Below, in pieces: positions 20,601-32,900 of a stretch of DNA of 64,000 nt. Numbering within the stretch: the stretch's first letter is position 1; each line of letters opens with the position of its first letter. The DNA lies in NCBI GenBank assembly GCA_019359495.1, contig JAHHHF010000070.1, positions 234,298 through 298,297 on the forward strand. Direction: 5' to 3'. Below the pieces are notes generated by a model that searched no databases, was not told the origin of the DNA, and saw only the letters and a program-made list of their open reading frames with translations. This stretch comes from Goleter apudmare HA4340-LM2. Its GTDB lineage: Bacteria; Cyanobacteriota; Cyanobacteriia; Cyanobacteriales; Nostocaceae. The position numbers and the translations under genes are program-made.

Positions 20601-23600
20601 AAACCGGCTTCCTCTACATCGGGCAAGAAAATGTGGGGATTTGGAAGTTTGACGCCGAACCCAACGGTAGCAACATCGGTAAGCTGATTGATCGTGTTAA
20701 AGCTGTAGGTGGCGATGTTTTAGAAGACGACGTAGAAGGCTTGACCATCTACTACGGCGCTAACGGTACTGGCTATCTCCTGGCATCCTCTCAAGGCGAT
20801 AACACCTTTGTGGCTTACAATCGCCAAGGTAATAACGACTATTTAGGTAGCTTTGCTGTTGGTAATAATGGCAGCATTGATAGTGTCCAAGAGTCGGATG
20901 GTGCGGATGTGATCAACCTCCCCCTTGGTCCTAACTTCCCATTTGGTTTGTTTGTCACTCAAGACGGTAGCAACGAACCAGGAGTAATTGCTGATGACGA
21001 AAACATCAGCACCAATTTTAAATTTGTCCCCTGGGAAAACATTGCTAACGCCTTCCCTAACCCCCTGAAGATTGACACCACCAGTTACGATCCTCGCAAT
21101 CCTGTAGTCCAGCCCAGACTAACTAACTACGACTTTCAAAACCTCCCCACCTTGGGTACAACCAGCAAGGGCGACGAGATTTTATTAGGTGGCTTCTCCG
21201 GCTTGTACTTCACAGGAATTGCCGACAATGGCAACCTGAAATTTGTCACCCACACAGACCGTGGCCCCAACGGTGAACCCACAGGCTTCAACAGACCATT
21301 CTTCCTCCCAGACTTCCAGCCAGAAATCGTCAGCTTTGAACTCAACAAGCGCACAGGTGACATCACCATCACCAAAAGAACCGGGTTATATGGCCCCGAT
21401 GGTACAACCCCATTAACTGGACTACCCAATGTCCAAGCTGGGGCTGGTGGTTTGGCTTACACCGATGAAATCGGCGTGGATTTAAATAACAACCGCTTAC
21501 CCAACGATCCTTTAGGTGCGGACGTAGAAGGAATTGTGGTTGCACCCAACGGCGACTACTGGCTAGTAGATGAGTACCGCCCAGCAATTTACCATTTTGA
21601 CAGCAACGGTAAACTACTTGAGCGCTTCATCCCCAAAGGCGCGCCTACCGACTCTACACAGAACGGTGGTGTTGATTTCGGCACACCCGTGTTACCAGAA
21701 GTTTATGCCCAACGCCGCAATAACCGGGGTTTTGAAGCTGTAGCCCTGGAAGGGACTAAACTTTATGCCTTTATCCAAAGTCCCATTGATAACCCTGATG
21801 TAGCTAACGATGCCACATCTAGAGGTTCTCGCAATCTCAGAATTGTAGAATTTGATGTCGTTAGTAAAGAAGTCACCGGCGAGTATTTATATCTGCTGGA
21901 GGACATAACAGGTGCTGGTACTGCTAGAACCGACAAACTTGGCGATGCTGTCTCACTCGGTAACGGCAGATTTGCAGTTGTGGAACGGGACGATCGCTTT
22001 GGTGCAGATGCCAATAAATTGATTTTTGAAATTGATTTGAAAGCAGCGACCAATATTAATAACCCCGCTAACTTCAACTTACCTGCTGGTAAAACCATTG
22101 AACAACTTTCAGAGGCTGAGTTAACTGCTGCCAACATTAACCCCGTTAGCAAGAGTCTGATTACCAATGTCGCCCAGTTGGGTTACACCGGGGTAGATAA
22201 AATCGAAGGTCTGGCGCTGGTAGCACCCAATACCCTGGCTGTGTTGAATGATAACGACTTTAAGGTAAATGGTGATACACCTGCGAGACTGGGCATTCTG
22301 GAATTACCCGAAAACTTGACCAGACCACCCGAAGTCACACTTGTAGGTTACGCTGCCCTACCAGCTGATACCTTTGCTGAGGGGCCACCATCCGGTAGCG
22401 CCATCACAGGTACTACCAACGGACGCAACATCCCCTTTGCCGCCCAGCCAATTCAAGGATTTAGTGATGTCCAAATTGCTGATGACAACTCCTTCTGGTT
22501 TTTATCAGATAACGGGTTTGGTGGTAAGGCTAATAGTCCTGATTACTTGCTGCGGGTTTATCGCGCTGACCCCAGTTTCCGGGGTGCAGAATCTGGTGGT
22601 AACGGTAGCGTCAAAATCTTGGATTTTATCCAACTATCCGACCCCGACAAAAAAGTCCCCTTCAAAATTGTCAATGAAAATTCCAGCGATCGCCTGTTAA
22701 CTGGTGCTGATTTTGACATTGAATCTTTGGTAATAGCTGCCGATGGTACTTTATGGATTGGGGACGAGTTTGGCCCTTACTTACTACATTTTGATGCTAC
22801 TGGTAAGCTGTTAGACGCCCCTATTGCCACACCTAATTTCCCCAGTTTGAATACACTCAATGGTGAAGCACCCATCGTTATTGGACACCGAGGGGCGAGT
22901 GGGGAATTACCAGAACACACCCTAGGCGCTTACAAACTGGCAATTGAACGCGGTGCTGACTTCATTGAACCAGACTTAGTATCTACCAAGGATGGCGTAC
23001 TGATTGCCCGCCATGAACCTAATTTAATCGCCACCACTGATGTTGCTTCTCGTCCCGAATTTGCTGACCGCCGCACCACAAAAGTTGTCGATGGCGTCGC
23101 GGAAGAAGGCTTCTTTGCTTCTGACTTCACCTTGGCGGAAATCAAGACCCTCCGGGCAATTATGCCCCAAGGCTTCCGTACCCAAGCGTTTAACGGCGTC
23201 TATGAAATTCCCACGCTGGAAGAAATCATCCAGCTAGTCCAGCAAACAGAAGCTGACACCGGCAAGAAAATTGGCATCTACCCAGAAACCAAGCACCCCA
23301 TTTTCCACGATGATTTGGGTCTGTCCTTGGAAGAACCCCTACTAGCAACCCTAGAAAAAACTGGCTTCACCGACCCCACCAGGGTTTACATCCAATCCTT
23401 TGAAACTGCCAACCTCAAGGAACTGTCGAAACTCACCAATATACCTTTGGTGCAGTTGTTGGATGCGGTGGATGTGAGACTTGATGGTTCCCTAATTGAA
23501 ACTCAGCCTTACGATTTTGTAGTTAACGGTGACTCCCGCACCTATGCGGACCTGCGGACACCAGAAGGTTTGGCAGAAATTGCTACCTACGCTGATGGGA

Positions 23601-26600
23601 TTGGCCCTTGGAAGCGGATGATTGTTTCTGTCAAGGGTGTAGACGCCAATGGTGATGGTGTTGCCGATGATATCAATCGTGACGGTGTAGTGAACGATGC
23701 CGATAAATTCCTCACCCCACCCACCACTTTAGTACAGGATGCCCATGAAGCAGGCTTGTTGGTACATCCTTATACCTACCGCAATGAAGGACGTTTCCTG
23801 GCAGCCGACTACAACGGCAATCCCCAATTAGAATACCGACAATTCATCAACTTGGGTGTCGATGGTTACTTCACAGACTTCCCTGGCACAGGGGATTTAG
23901 TCCGCGACCAACTAACCAGTGAGTTTGTCCGTTCCCCTGATAACCCAGAGGTGCTGCAAAAGACTGAGTTTAACACCTTAACTGGTAACGCACCTCTAGT
24001 ACTAGGTCATCGCGGCGCTAGTGGTGACAGACCAGAACACACCCTAGAAGCATACAAACTAGCGATCGCTGATGGGGCTGATTTCATCGAACCTGACTTG
24101 GTAGCCACCAAAGACGGCTATTTAATCGCCCGTCACGAAAACGCCCTCGCCATCCTCAACGCCGATGGTTCCGTCAACAGAACTGACACCAGCACCGATA
24201 TTAACGAACGCCCAGAGTTCGCCGATCGCCTGACCACCAAAGTAATTGACGGTCGCACAATTATAGGTTGGTTTAGCGAAGACTTGACCCTAGCGGAAAT
24301 CAAAACCCTCAATTCCATTGAACGTCTGCCAGATTTACGGGGAACCAACTTTGATAATGATGGGCTGAAAGTTCCTACTCTGGAAGAAATCATCGATTTG
24401 GTGAAGCAGGTAGAAAGAGAAACCGGACGCAAAATCGGTATTTATCCTGAAACTAAACACCCCACCTTCTTCGCCTCTGAAGGCAAACTCCTGGATGGTT
24501 CCCCCATCAACATTAATTTGGGTCAAAAGCTAGTTGATACCCTAGTTGCCGAAAACTTCACCGATCCATCACGGATATTCATTCAGTCCTTTGAAGTGGG
24601 TAATCTCCAGGAACTGAAACAGTTGATCATGCCTGCGGCTGGCATTAATATTCCTCTAGTACAACTGTTTGGTGGCGCTACAGGTAGACCCTATGACTTT
24701 ATTGTCAGTGGCGACACCCGCACCTACGGCGACCTAGCCAAACCCACAGGACTAGCGGCGATCGCCACCTATGCAGCAGGTATCGGCCCCAACAAACGCT
24801 TGATTGTCCCCGCCAACACAGTAGACCGTGATGGCGATGGTAGACCAGATGACTTGAATGGTGATGGTGCAATTGACGAACGCGATCGCGTCCTCGGTAC
24901 TCCCACCACCCTAGTCCAAGATGCCCACGCCGTCGGCTTACAAGTCCATCCTTACACCTTCCGCAACGAACCTGTCTTCCTGGCATTCGACTACAACGGC
25001 GACCCGAAAGCAGAATACGAACAGTTCATCAAGTTAGGCGTTGATGCCTACTTCACCGACTTCCCTGGTACTGGTGACTTGGTACGTGATCAATTCGTGG
25101 GTCAATCAGTGGTCTCCAATTTGGGAGGTTCTCGCGGCTTTGAAGGACTGGCAATCAGCCCCGACAAGAAAACCCTGTATCCGTTGTTAGAAGGAACTGT
25201 AGTTGGTGATCCGGCGAATTCCCTCCGCATCTACGAATTTGACGTAGAATCTCAAGCCTACCAGGGTTTAGTCGGTTACTACCGCATGGAAAAACCCAAT
25301 CATGCGATCGGGGCAATTACCGTCGTCAACGAAAATGAATATCTGGTAATTGAGCGCGACAATAACCAAGGTGCAGCTGCTGCCTTTAAGAAGATATTCA
25401 AGGTTGACTTCTCCCAAAAAGATGCCATAGGCTTCGTTGCCAAAGAAGAAATCGCGGACTTGTTGAATATTCAAGACCCCAACGATTTAAATCGAGATGG
25501 CAAAACTACCTTTACCTTCCCCTTCGTGACGATTGAATCGGTGGTGGTGATTGATGAAAATACCATTCTCGTCGCCAATGATAATAACTATCCCTTCTCT
25601 GTGGGTAGACCGCCAGCGATCGACAACAACGAAATCATTACGTTGCGGTTGGAAAAACCACTGAACTTGGCAACCAATGTAGCCCCAGAGATTACTTCCA
25701 ATTCCGCTTTCGATGTCAAGGAAAATTATACCTCCGTGGCTGTGGTCACAGCGACAGACCGCGAGGGTGACACAGTTACCTTCAAGATTGACGGCGGCGC
25801 CGACAAAGACCTATTCACCATCAATGAAACCACAGGCGCTATCAGTTTCCTAGCTGCACCAGACTTTGAAGCCCCCGGTAGCGCTGCTGGCACTAATACC
25901 TATGAAGTAGAAGTCATTGCCAGTGATAGTAAATCGACCGTTGCCCAAACCATCTTTGTCAACGTCACCGATGTCAATGAAACCTTCCGTGTTAACCCGT
26001 ATTTACAGCAGCCATCCACTGATGGCATGTATTTCACCTGGTTTACGGAAGAGGATATTACCGCTACCCTGCAAATTAAGGGTGTAAGTTCTAACATTAA
26101 CCTCAGTTTTACCAGTGACCCGACCTTTGAGCCTGTACTGGCTTACACAACTGCGGAAAAGAATCAGAACATCGCTGGACTAGAAGCTGGTTCTTGGTTG
26201 CTGGGCGACGAGAAGTACAAGCACACCGTAGATGTGCGGGGTTTATTACCTGGTGAAACCTATGAGTACACCGTAACTCAAGGTTCTGAGGTGTTCACCT
26301 CCACCTTTAAGACTGCACCCAGCAAAGATGACTGGGAGAGTATTCGCTTCATCGCCATGTCCGATAGCGAAACTGAACCTCTAGGACGCACAACATACAG
26401 AGAATGGCAACCAGGCGCGCTAGCATCAGGATCAGCAGCACGTCCCAACTTGACTGATAGCCAATGGGCTGAAACTTTCGGTACAAGTGGTTCGGGAAGT
26501 GGTCAGACATTGCGTTACGCCTTGACAGAAACCGAAGGCTATCAACGCAACCTCGAGATTATCAACAGCCGTCAACCAGACTTCCTGGTTATGCCAGGGG

Positions 26601-28258
26601 ATTTGGTACAGGGTGGTGGCTACCAGCCTGGTTGGGATGAATTCTTCCGCCACAATGCAGGTGAGTATGATAGTGGGTTGTCCCAATATCCGATTTTGCC
26701 AGCCTTGGGTAACTGGGAAAACTTTGGGGCGTTGAATGGTGGCTATGGTACTGATGCTGATGGTCGCTTTGGGCCTCAGTTTGGGCGTGAGAAATACCAT
26801 GTTTATTTTGATGCCCCAGATAACGGCACACCAGAACATCGGGATAATTATTACCGTGTAGATTACGGCCCGGTGACAATTATTACCCTCGATAGCTCCA
26901 ACGGTGAACCAGACGATCGCCGCAGTAACTACGGTGGCGCAGGACAACCAGCCAAGATCAGTGGACAAGAGTACACAGGTTCAGGCACTGATACTCAAGA
27001 AAACTATACCAGGCAACAATATGAAGCCGCAGGTGGTACTGACCTAGCAGACTTCAACCCTGGTAGCGCCCAGTTCCACTGGGCGCAAGCGCAGTTGCAA
27101 GATGCCCGCGAACAGGGACAAATGGTGTTTGTGCAGTTCCACCATGCGCCCTACAGCAACGGTGAACATGGTCAACCCATGAATCACACCCTCTCTAGTG
27201 GCCAAGGTGGTACGCCATTGCGCCAATATCAAGGCATGTTTGAGCAATACGGCGTCTTAGCAGTGCTGTCTGGTCACAGCGAGATGTTTGAGCGCAGTTT
27301 TGTGGATGAGAATAACAACGGTGTTGGCGTATATTACTACGACGTCGGTGTCGCAGGTGATGGACTACGCGGTGAAAAACGCTTAGGTTCCGGCTTGGAT
27401 CAGCCTCTACTGTCATATAACACCTTTAGTCAGTGGACTGCTGACCAGGATGCAGGTGAGTTGTGGCAAGAAGTGAATGGTGTACCGCAATTAATTGATG
27501 GCGGTAAACACTATGGACACTTGGAGGTGAACATAGAACGCCTCAACGATGGTAGTGGGGCTTATGCCAAAGTTACCTTGACTCCTGTTTATAGTTTCCC
27601 CATTCTCGATGCTAACTACAATTTGGTGACTACCGAACGCCGTGTCTATGATGCTGAAATTACCGTTTTGGTCAACGCTGATGGACAGGTAATCAATCCA
27701 GATTCCGGAAACAACGTACCTTTGGGGACAAATCTGCAAGGACAACCACAGGGAGAGGTGCTTGATTTACGCGATGTCACCCAACTGGTGAATGCTGAAT
27801 TTGTGGTGAACAGAGATGCTGGTTTCAACAACTTTGTCGGCTTCTATCGTGTAGCTAATGAAAATGGCGGCATTGATACCAATGGTGATGGTGTTGCCGA
27901 TGTTCTTCCCGGTCAAGCTGGTTATACTCAAGCTGCTGTCAGTAGCAGGATTCCAGGCATCGATTTGGCAGTGAATAATGCTGTAAATAATCAAGGTACG
28001 GCTACTTTCACTGGTACTTTCCAACCTGGTTCCATCTTTGCACCATTCTTGATTGTGGATGGTAGACCTGATGCCATTCTGGATACCAATCCCAACAACG
28101 ACCCCACAGTTTACTTCCCATACTTGGGTGCTAACAGTGGCGGCGCGAATCAAGTCCGAGTGCTGGGTAATAATACCTTTGGGTTTGAAGATTTACCAGT
28201 TAGTGGAGATAGAGATTTCAATGATGTGATCGTCCAGGTGAATTTAAGTCTGGCTTAG
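17666..28258 (+). CDS. 3530-aa multidomain secreted phosphatase/phytase/glycerophosphodiesterase
   Basis: Domains in order (approximate residues): EEP endonuclease/phosphatase 1-385 ([21 protein letters not shown]); phytase-like esterase 392-765; beta-propeller phytase 770-1130 ([41 protein letters not shown]); second phytase-like esterase 1145-1545; third esterase 1552-1728, interrupted by two GDPD domains (1731-2088 and 2102-2481, each with GHRGASG, PEHTL and EPDLV), then resuming to about 2670; cadherin-like 2672-2773; purple-acid-phosphatase-like N-domain and metallophosphatase 2774-3330; DUF4114 C-terminus ([15 protein letters not shown]). Most of these families release phosphate or phosphomonoesters from organic phosphates, so the protein should feed phosphorus acquisition outside the cell. 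There is no signal peptide and no RTX array; type I export is inferred from context. Two terminator-like hairpins follow. Confidence 0.9.
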   Translation: MVTTQTVRFSQFNASLNRNAEGQLITDLSTPDNAQAKAVAEIIQRNNPDVLLLNEFDYVTANPAQAVQLFLQNYLAVSQNGATPVEYPYFYIAPSNTGIASGFDLNNNGSAVTTQGAAGYGDDAFGFGNYPGQFGMLVLSKYPIDIDNVRTFQNFLWKDMPDSLLPTIATPGTTTAFYSEAEQEVLRLSSKSHWDLPIQVNGKTIHVLVSHPTPPVFDGPEDRNGKRNHDEIRFWADYITPGKGDYIYDDAGQLGGIAAGSTFVIMGDQNADPFDGDSVDNAILQLLQNPSINTNSIPTSPGAIQQSALQGGANTNHQGNPAFDTADFADGTPGNLRADYVLPSVDLQIVNSAVYWPLNTDPNFAAVGTFPFPSSDHRLVYTDVQVGATEPGKTIPDIEFQGQVIFPTGFIPSGAAGTVNGTAVPVGGLSGVAYDAANNRYYAISDDRSQFGPARFYTFTLYPVTSEVTFTNVTPLKDSSGNFFGALTVDPEGIALTNKGTIFVSSEGEANLSAGRVGDPFVKEFSLTGEEIRSLAVPKKFLPVVQDTNGNGIVDAGDTQISGIRNNLAFESLTITPDQKTLYTATENALLQDGPVASTNSTTPSRILQYNLFSGQPEKEYLYITDTVATPPNPQTGFNTNGLVDLLAIDNRGTLLALERSFSAGIPGTGNTIKIYEVSLQGATDISFYDALNNLTPEQLAAIQPAQKRLLLNLDDLNLATGQDNIEGLAFGPKLADGRQSIVLVSDNNFSATQFTQIMTLDANLIPSVTPTVETTPALLDDETLPVSQRADADDPAIYVNATNSANSLVLTSVKNAGLRIYDLSGNLLQEINPGGIRYNNVDLQYGFKLGGQAIDIAVASDRQNDKLVFFKINPDGKGEGKYLEDITDPNLATLFQAAPFSAPFSSSSRSAYGVAFYRSPFTKDYYVFANRRETGDVAQYKLIDKGNGTIGVERVRVFTIPTAAGLDPQTEGMVADQETGFLYIGQENVGIWKFDAEPNGSNIGKLIDRVKAVGGDVLEDDVEGLTIYYGANGTGYLLASSQGDNTFVAYNRQGNNDYLGSFAVGNNGSIDSVQESDGADVINLPLGPNFPFGLFVTQDGSNEPGVIADDENISTNFKFVPWENIANAFPNPLKIDTTSYDPRNPVVQPRLTNYDFQNLPTLGTTSKGDEILLGGFSGLYFTGIADNGNLKFVTHTDRGPNGEPTGFNRPFFLPDFQPEIVSFELNKRTGDITITKRTGLYGPDGTTPLTGLPNVQAGAGGLAYTDEIGVDLNNNRLPNDPLGADVEGIVVAPNGDYWLVDEYRPAIYHFDSNGKLLERFIPKGAPTDSTQNGGVDFGTPVLPEVYAQRRNNRGFEAVALEGTKLYAFIQSPIDNPDVANDATSRGSRNLRIVEFDVVSKEVTGEYLYLLEDITGAGTARTDKLGDAVSLGNGRFAVVERDDRFGADANKLIFEIDLKAATNINNPANFNLPAGKTIEQLSEAELTAANINPVSKSLITNVAQLGYTGVDKIEGLALVAPNTLAVLNDNDFKVNGDTPARLGILELPENLTRPPEVTLVGYAALPADTFAEGPPSGSAITGTTNGRNIPFAAQPIQGFSDVQIADDNSFWFLSDNGFGGKANSPDYLLRVYRADPSFRGAESGGNGSVKILDFIQLSDPDKKVPFKIVNENSSDRLLTGADFDIESLVIAADGTLWIGDEFGPYLLHFDATGKLLDAPIATPNFPSLNTLNGEAPIVIGHRGASGELPEHTLGAYKLAIERGADFIEPDLVSTKDGVLIARHEPNLIATTDVASRPEFADRRTTKVVDGVAEEGFFASDFTLAEIKTLRAIMPQGFRTQAFNGVYEIPTLEEIIQLVQQTEADTGKKIGIYPETKHPIFHDDLGLSLEEPLLATLEKTGFTDPTRVYIQSFETANLKELSKLTNIPLVQLLDAVDVRLDGSLIETQPYDFVVNGDSRTYADLRTPEGLAEIATYADGIGPWKRMIVSVKGVDANGDGVADDINRDGVVNDADKFLTPPTTLVQDAHEAGLLVHPYTYRNEGRFLAADYNGNPQLEYRQFINLGVDGYFTDFPGTGDLVRDQLTSEFVRSPDNPEVLQKTEFNTLTGNAPLVLGHRGASGDRPEHTLEAYKLAIADGADFIEPDLVATKDGYLIARHENALAILNADGSVNRTDTSTDINERPEFADRLTTKVIDGRTIIGWFSEDLTLAEIKTLNSIERLPDLRGTNFDNDGLKVPTLEEIIDLVKQVERETGRKIGIYPETKHPTFFASEGKLLDGSPININLGQKLVDTLVAENFTDPSRIFIQSFEVGNLQELKQLIMPAAGINIPLVQLFGGATGRPYDFIVSGDTRTYGDLAKPTGLAAIATYAAGIGPNKRLIVPANTVDRDGDGRPDDLNGDGAIDERDRVLGTPTTLVQDAHAVGLQVHPYTFRNEPVFLAFDYNGDPKAEYEQFIKLGVDAYFTDFPGTGDLVRDQFVGQSVVSNLGGSRGFEGLAISPDKKTLYPLLEGTVVGDPANSLRIYEFDVESQAYQGLVGYYRMEKPNHAIGAITVVNENEYLVIERDNNQGAAAAFKKIFKVDFSQKDAIGFVAKEEIADLLNIQDPNDLNRDGKTTFTFPFVTIESVVVIDENTILVANDNNYPFSVGRPPAIDNNEIITLRLEKPLNLATNVAPEITSNSAFDVKENYTSVAVVTATDREGDTVTFKIDGGADKDLFTINETTGAISFLAAPDFEAPGSAAGTNTYEVEVIASDSKSTVAQTIFVNVTDVNETFRVNPYLQQPSTDGMYFTWFTEEDITATLQIKGVSSNINLSFTSDPTFEPVLAYTTAEKNQNIAGLEAGSWLLGDEKYKHTVDVRGLLPGETYEYTVTQGSEVFTSTFKTAPSKDDWESIRFIAMSDSETEPLGRTTYREWQPGALASGSAARPNLTDSQWAETFGTSGSGSGQTLRYALTETEGYQRNLEIINSRQPDFLVMPGDLVQGGGYQPGWDEFFRHNAGEYDSGLSQYPILPALGNWENFGALNGGYGTDADGRFGPQFGREKYHVYFDAPDNGTPEHRDNYYRVDYGPVTIITLDSSNGEPDDRRSNYGGAGQPAKISGQEYTGSGTDTQENYTRQQYEAAGGTDLADFNPGSAQFHWAQAQLQDAREQGQMVFVQFHHAPYSNGEHGQPMNHTLSSGQGGTPLRQYQGMFEQYGVLAVLSGHSEMFERSFVDENNNGVGVYYYDVGVAGDGLRGEKRLGSGLDQPLLSYNTFSQWTADQDAGELWQEVNGVPQLIDGGKHYGHLEVNIERLNDGSGAYAKVTLTPVYSFPILDANYNLVTTERRVYDAEITVLVNADGQVINPDSGNNVPLGTNLQGQPQGEVLDLRDVTQLVNAEFVVNRDAGFNNFVGFYRVANENGGIDTNGDGVADVLPGQAGYTQAAVSSRIPGIDLAVNNAVNNQGTATFTGTFQPGSIFAPFLIVDGRPDAILDTNPNNDPTVYFPYLGANSGGANQVRVLGNNTFGFEDLPVSGDRDFNDVIVQVNLSLA

Positions 28259-28272
28259 TCTAGAAAATTATT

Positions 28273-28302
28273 GATGGTTGGGTTGCAATTTACCCAACCA
28301 TC
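28273..28302. terminator. 11-bp stem-loop directly after the giant phosphatase gene
   Basis: gatggttgggt (28273-28283) pairs perfectly with acccaaccatc (28292-28302), 8-nt loop. No T-run follows, so it probably stabilises the 3' end rather than terminating alone. Confidence 0.5.
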
Positions 28303-28313
28303 ACAAAGTGTGT

Positions 28314-28341
28314 CCCTCTCCAACTTGGAGAGGGTTTTTTT
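28314..28341 (+). terminator. Rho-independent terminator of the giant phosphatase gene
   Basis: ccctctcc (28314-28321) pairs with ggagaggg (28327-28334) around aactt and is followed by seven T. A textbook intrinsic terminator 56 bp after the stop codon. Confidence 0.85.
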
Positions 28342-28951
28342 GATTGAACCGCAGGAAATTTGATACCAATTCCAGAAAAGAATACGACAGTCCCGCCAAT
28401 GGTTGTAAACCGTCGTCTAATAGCCAAACTCCTCTAAAGAGGACTAAAACATTTTTTATTTCTAAGCCTAGTCCATTTCAATGGACTTTCACTGTGAGAC
28501 TGGGATTTTCAATCCCAGGCGGGATATGGTTTTTCACGACTTGTGCATACACCGTAGCCGCGAGTTCAAAGAGGGGAGGTAAAGCACAGCTTGATCGGGG
28601 TGAGGTTAATCAATCTGTATCTCACTAGATTGATTAACGCTATAGAAGAGCAATGCTCAAGGTATAAGTAGTAATTTTACTGATGGTATTTCTCTCTATT
28701 ACTTATAAAATCAGTGTTGCTGCAATTAAACATACGAAATAATACTTAACTTTTTATAAACTTATAGCATCAATTAATTCAACCTATCTTAAGGTGGTCA
28801 ATATATAATTTTTCACATCCTGTGAACAAGCCAAAGTTCTGCGAGTAGAGGCTTTGGTGTATTCTTAACCAACTCAAAACCTTTTCTGAACTTTTTATCC
28901 CTATGATTTTTGGGACAAGTAACACCAGTGGCAAACCTGCTAACAAGTGAT
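28342..28951. other. Gene-free region before ppiC, with a hairpin cluster
   Basis: Three hairpins lie in series: cctcta/aagagg-type at 28431-28442, gtccatt/aatggac at 28471-28486 and ctgggatt/aatcccag at 28500-28518. Open frames crossing this area (for example 28344-28628) are repeat translations. The AT-rich stretch 28640-28950 is the likely promoter region of the ppiC-exporter genes; no clear box is visible. Confidence 0.55.
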
Positions 28952-29722
28952 ATGACTAGAGTTCTGCAATTGGGCGATCGCACGCTTACAGGAGCAGAGG
29001 TTTTGCCGCTTTTGGCAGAATACCAAATCCTGCCGTTGCTGATTAGAGAAATGATCATCGACGAAGCGATCGCCCAAGTTCCATGTACTGCGGAAGAAGC
29101 AAAGCAAGCCTCGGAACAATTAGCCGAGCAATATCAATTTACTTCCGAAGCTATGCGTCAGCTTTGGTTACAGCAGCACGGTATGAGTGCAAAGCAGTTT
29201 GACGCTATGGCGATTCGTCAATTCAAACTCGAAAAGTTCAAACAGATCACTTGGAGTAGTGATTTAGAATCATACTTTTTTCAACGCAAGCCGCAGTTAG
29301 ATCGGATAGTTTATTCTCTGATCAGTACCTCTGATATCGGCATTGCTCAAGAAATTTACTTCCGCATCCAAGAAAAAGAACAATCTTTTGAGCAATTAGC
29401 ACGAGAATATGCTCAAGGGTCGGAAAAGGAGACAGATGGACTAGTCGGGCCGATAGAATTGCAAGCTGTTCATCCAGCTTTGGCGAAAATGTTGTCTATC
29501 AGCCAACCACAAGAATTATTACCACCCACTCAACTAGGAGAATGGATTGTACTCGTCCGCCTAGAAAAGTTACTACCTGCTAAGTTGGATCGAGCACTAC
29601 GCCAACGTTTAATCAACGAACGTTTTCATAGTTGGTTGCAAACTCAAATCACAGAGCAGAATTGGCAAATTCAGCAACCAGAAAGTGTCAACATTCTTAG
29701 CCAAATTGGCTCGTCTAGGTGA
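28952..29722 (+). CDS. PpiC-type peptidyl-prolyl isomerase
   Basis: A parvulin-type (PpiC/rotamase) protein of 256 aa from the ATG at 28952; an in-frame TTG at 28910 would add 14 residues. The N-terminal helical SurA-like part precedes a rotamase-like segment with SFEQLAREYAQGSEKETDG LVGPIEL, the usual parvulin pattern. It then ends in a helical tail. No signal peptide is visible, so it probably acts in the cytoplasm. Its place immediately before an ABC exporter and HlyD is a common arrangement in cyanobacterial type I secretion clusters, and it may prepare the large calcium-binding substrates for export. That role is inference. Confidence 0.82.
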   Translation: MTRVLQLGDRTLTGAEVLPLLAEYQILPLLIREMIIDEAIAQVPCTAEEAKQASEQLAEQYQFTSEAMRQLWLQQHGMSAKQFDAMAIRQFKLEKFKQITWSSDLESYFFQRKPQLDRIVYSLISTSDIGIAQEIYFRIQEKEQSFEQLAREYAQGSEKETDGLVGPIELQAVHPALAKMLSISQPQELLPPTQLGEWIVLVRLEKLLPAKLDRALRQRLINERFHSWLQTQITEQNWQIQQPESVNILSQIGSSR

Positions 29723-29754
29723 GGATAAACTCTGATAATATAACAATCTAACCA

Positions 29755-29860
29755 GGAAATAGGGCATGGAGCACTTGTACTGAGCGTAGTCGAAGTATTG
29801 GGCATTAGGGAGATGAGAATAATAACTCTTGACTCTTTACCCTTAACAAATGACAAATAA
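29755..29860. repeat. Patchwork of dispersed repeats between ppiC and the exporter
   Basis: It contains atagggcatggag (like the ends of the 6278/62658 element), cttgtactgagcgtag followed by cgaagtatt (recurring inverted near 50619-50645), and ttgactcttt/aacaaatgacaaa heptanucleotide units. No gene is seen between 29723 and 29929. Confidence 0.55.
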
Positions 29861-29929
29861 CAATCCTCATTAGTTAAATTTATTCACCTTCATCCACAAA
29901 TTTATATAAACTGATTACCCAAACTTGGC

Positions 29930-32900
29930 ATGACTTATATCAAGAACGCCTTTCAAGAATTTCTCATCACCCTGGAAGGATTTGAGCAATTACCAACTGA
30001 AGAGATCGATAATTTCTCACAACAACTGCAAGCATACCGCTACCGCATAGGCCAGAAAATTATCGGTAAAGAAGCAATCCCCGATCGCATCACTATTATT
30101 TATGAGGGACAAGTGCGGTTGTTGGGATACGACCCCCAAACCCAGTTGCCTGTTACCTTAAAATTGTTACAGCCTGGGGCAATTCTAGGGGAAATTAGCT
30201 TGTTTCGTCAGGTTGCTTGTGAAACAGCGATCGCTTCTACTGAAGTTATATGTTTAACTATCAGTACAACTGATTACTTACGCCTCATTACTACATACCC
30301 AGCTTTTGCTCTAGCGCGCAAGCAACGCCCTAGTATAGTCGAAGTCTTCGATGTCTTGGGTTCAGTGCTAGAAAAGCAAGCTTTAGCCAGTACTAATCTC
30401 AAAGAACTTACAGAAAAAGCTTTCCCACAAGCCAAGGTACACTATCTCCTACCAGGGAAAACCTCTTTTAGCCAACTAGATAGCCAAAGTATTTGGTTTG
30501 TGAGTGGCGATGGTACAGTCACCAACTTCCCTCCTGGTTCACAGTTAGAAGTCAGCGATGGCAGAGGAAACTCAATCAACGTCGAGGGTAGAGTACCGGC
30601 GCGTCTGATTGGGATATCTCCCGCCGATTTATCATTCCTCGACAGTCATCCAGCACCCCTAGCGGTAAACACAGTCACAGCCGAGATTGTAGACGATGAC
30701 CTAGATATTCCCTACGCATCTGATGAACTACCTGTATCAGCCGCCTATTCGTCACAGGGTAAAGACAAACATCGAAAATATCCCTTTGTGCGTGGACAAG
30801 GGGAATTAAATTCCGCCTTCGCCTGTTTCCAAATGCTCTCGAAGTACCTGCAAGTCCCCTTCCGTAAAGAAGTGGTACGTCGCATCTTAAATGAGCAGAT
30901 GAAGCGCCAAGGTACTCTATCGTTTCAACTTTGTGCCTATGTGTCAGAGTTAATTGGACTCAAAGCCCAATTGGTAGATATTCCTACCGCCGCCATTACC
31001 CGCATCCCTACACCGGCAATAATTCGCTACGGTGAGAGTTATGCTGTGCTGTACGCAGCCGATGCTAATAAGGTAGTCGTGGGTGTCCCATCCCAGGGAA
31101 TTGTGCGCTGCAAACCTGCGGAATTAGTGGCGCACCTCAATATTGATGAAGCCAATCTACCGCCACAAACTAGGTTGTTGCTGGTTTCGGCTACCAATGA
31201 AACACCCCAAGAACGCTTCGGTATTAGGTGGTTTCTCCCCTATTTGTCACAACACCGTCGAGTTCTGATAGAAGTATTTTTTGCTTCCTTTTTTGTGCAA
31301 TTGGCAGCCCTGGCTAACCCATTGGTAATTCAATTAATTATCGATAAGGTGATTATTCAAAATAGCATCACCAACCTGAATGTTTTGGGTGCGCTGTTAT
31401 TAGCTGTAGGTGTATTTGAAGCAGTGATGACCACACTGCGGACTTACTTATTTGTGGATACTACGAACCGCATTGATATGGGGTTAGGTTCACAAATCAT
31501 TGACCATTTATTGCGTCTACCACTACGTTACTTTGAACGCCGACCGGTAGGGGAACTATCAACTCGGATTAACGAATTAGAAAATATCCGTCAGTTTCTC
31601 ACAGGTACTGCTTTAACCGTGGTCTTAGATGCGGTCTTCTCAGTGATTTATATTGTGGTGATGCTGTTTTACAGTTGGCAGCTCACCGTAGTAGGGTTGG
31701 GGACAATTCCGTTGTTTGTGATTATCACCTTAATTGCTTCCCCCACAATTAGTAGACAATTACGCACAAAAGCAGAACGCAACGCCGAAACTCAATCTTA
31801 TTTAGTTGAGGTGATGTCAGGGATTCAAACAGTAAAAGCGCAAAATATCGAATTGCGATCGCGCTTCTCCTGGCAAGAACGTTATGCTCGTTACGTAGCG
31901 GCTGGGTTTAAAACCGTTGTGACTTCTACCCTGGCTAATTCCACCAGCAACTTTCTCAACAAACTCAGTAGTTTATTGGTGTTGTGGGTGGGAGCATTTT
32001 TAGTACTCCAAGGTGACTTAACCTTAGGACAGTTAATTGCTTTTAGAATTATCTCCGGTTACGTCACCAGCCCCATATTACGCTTGGCACAAATTTGGCA
32101 AAGCTTTCAAGAAACAGCCTTATCACTGGAGCGGTTGAGTGATATCGTCGATACACCCCAAGAAGCAGAAATTGATCGAGACAATATCCCCTTACCTGCG
32201 ATCATCGGGTCAGTGAAATACGATAATGTTTCCTTCCGCTTTGCACAGAATGGCCCCATGCAACTGGCCAATGTCAACCTAGAAGTACCAGCCGGGACAT
32301 TCGTCGGCATTGTTGGACAAAGTGGATCGGGTAAAAGTACTATGATGAAACTACTGCTCAGGCTTTACAATGTCGAGTCTGGCAGGATTTTGATTGATGG
32401 TTACGACATTGCCAAAGTAGAACTTTACTCACTGCGACGACAGATTGGTGTAGTACCCCAAGATCCACTACTATTTGATGGTACTGTCCAAGAAAATATC
32501 GCCCTGACAAACCCCGACGCCACCACCGAAGAAATTATCGAAGCGGCTCGCATCGCCGCCGCCCACGAATTTATCATGGGCTTACCCAACGGTTACAACA
32601 CCCGCGTTGGTGAACGAGGAGCAGGACTTTCCGGCGGACAAAGACAAAGAATAGCGATCGCTCGTTCTGTATTACAACGACCAAAATTATTAGTTCTAGA
32701 CGAAGCTACCAGCGCTCTCGACTATCCCACAGAACGGCAAGTCTGTCTCAATCTAGCCAGTAGTTTCCAAGGTAGTACAGTATTTTTTATCACCCACCGC
32801 CTCAACACAGTCAGTCATGCAGACTGCATTGTTGTTATGGATAATGGCAGGATTATCGAACAAGGTGCCCATAAAGATTTAATGGCTGCTAGGGGTCACT

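Noticed and set aside
28344..28628. 94-aa open frame after the giant phosphatase gene
   Set aside because: It crosses three hairpins and has no recognisable protein features.
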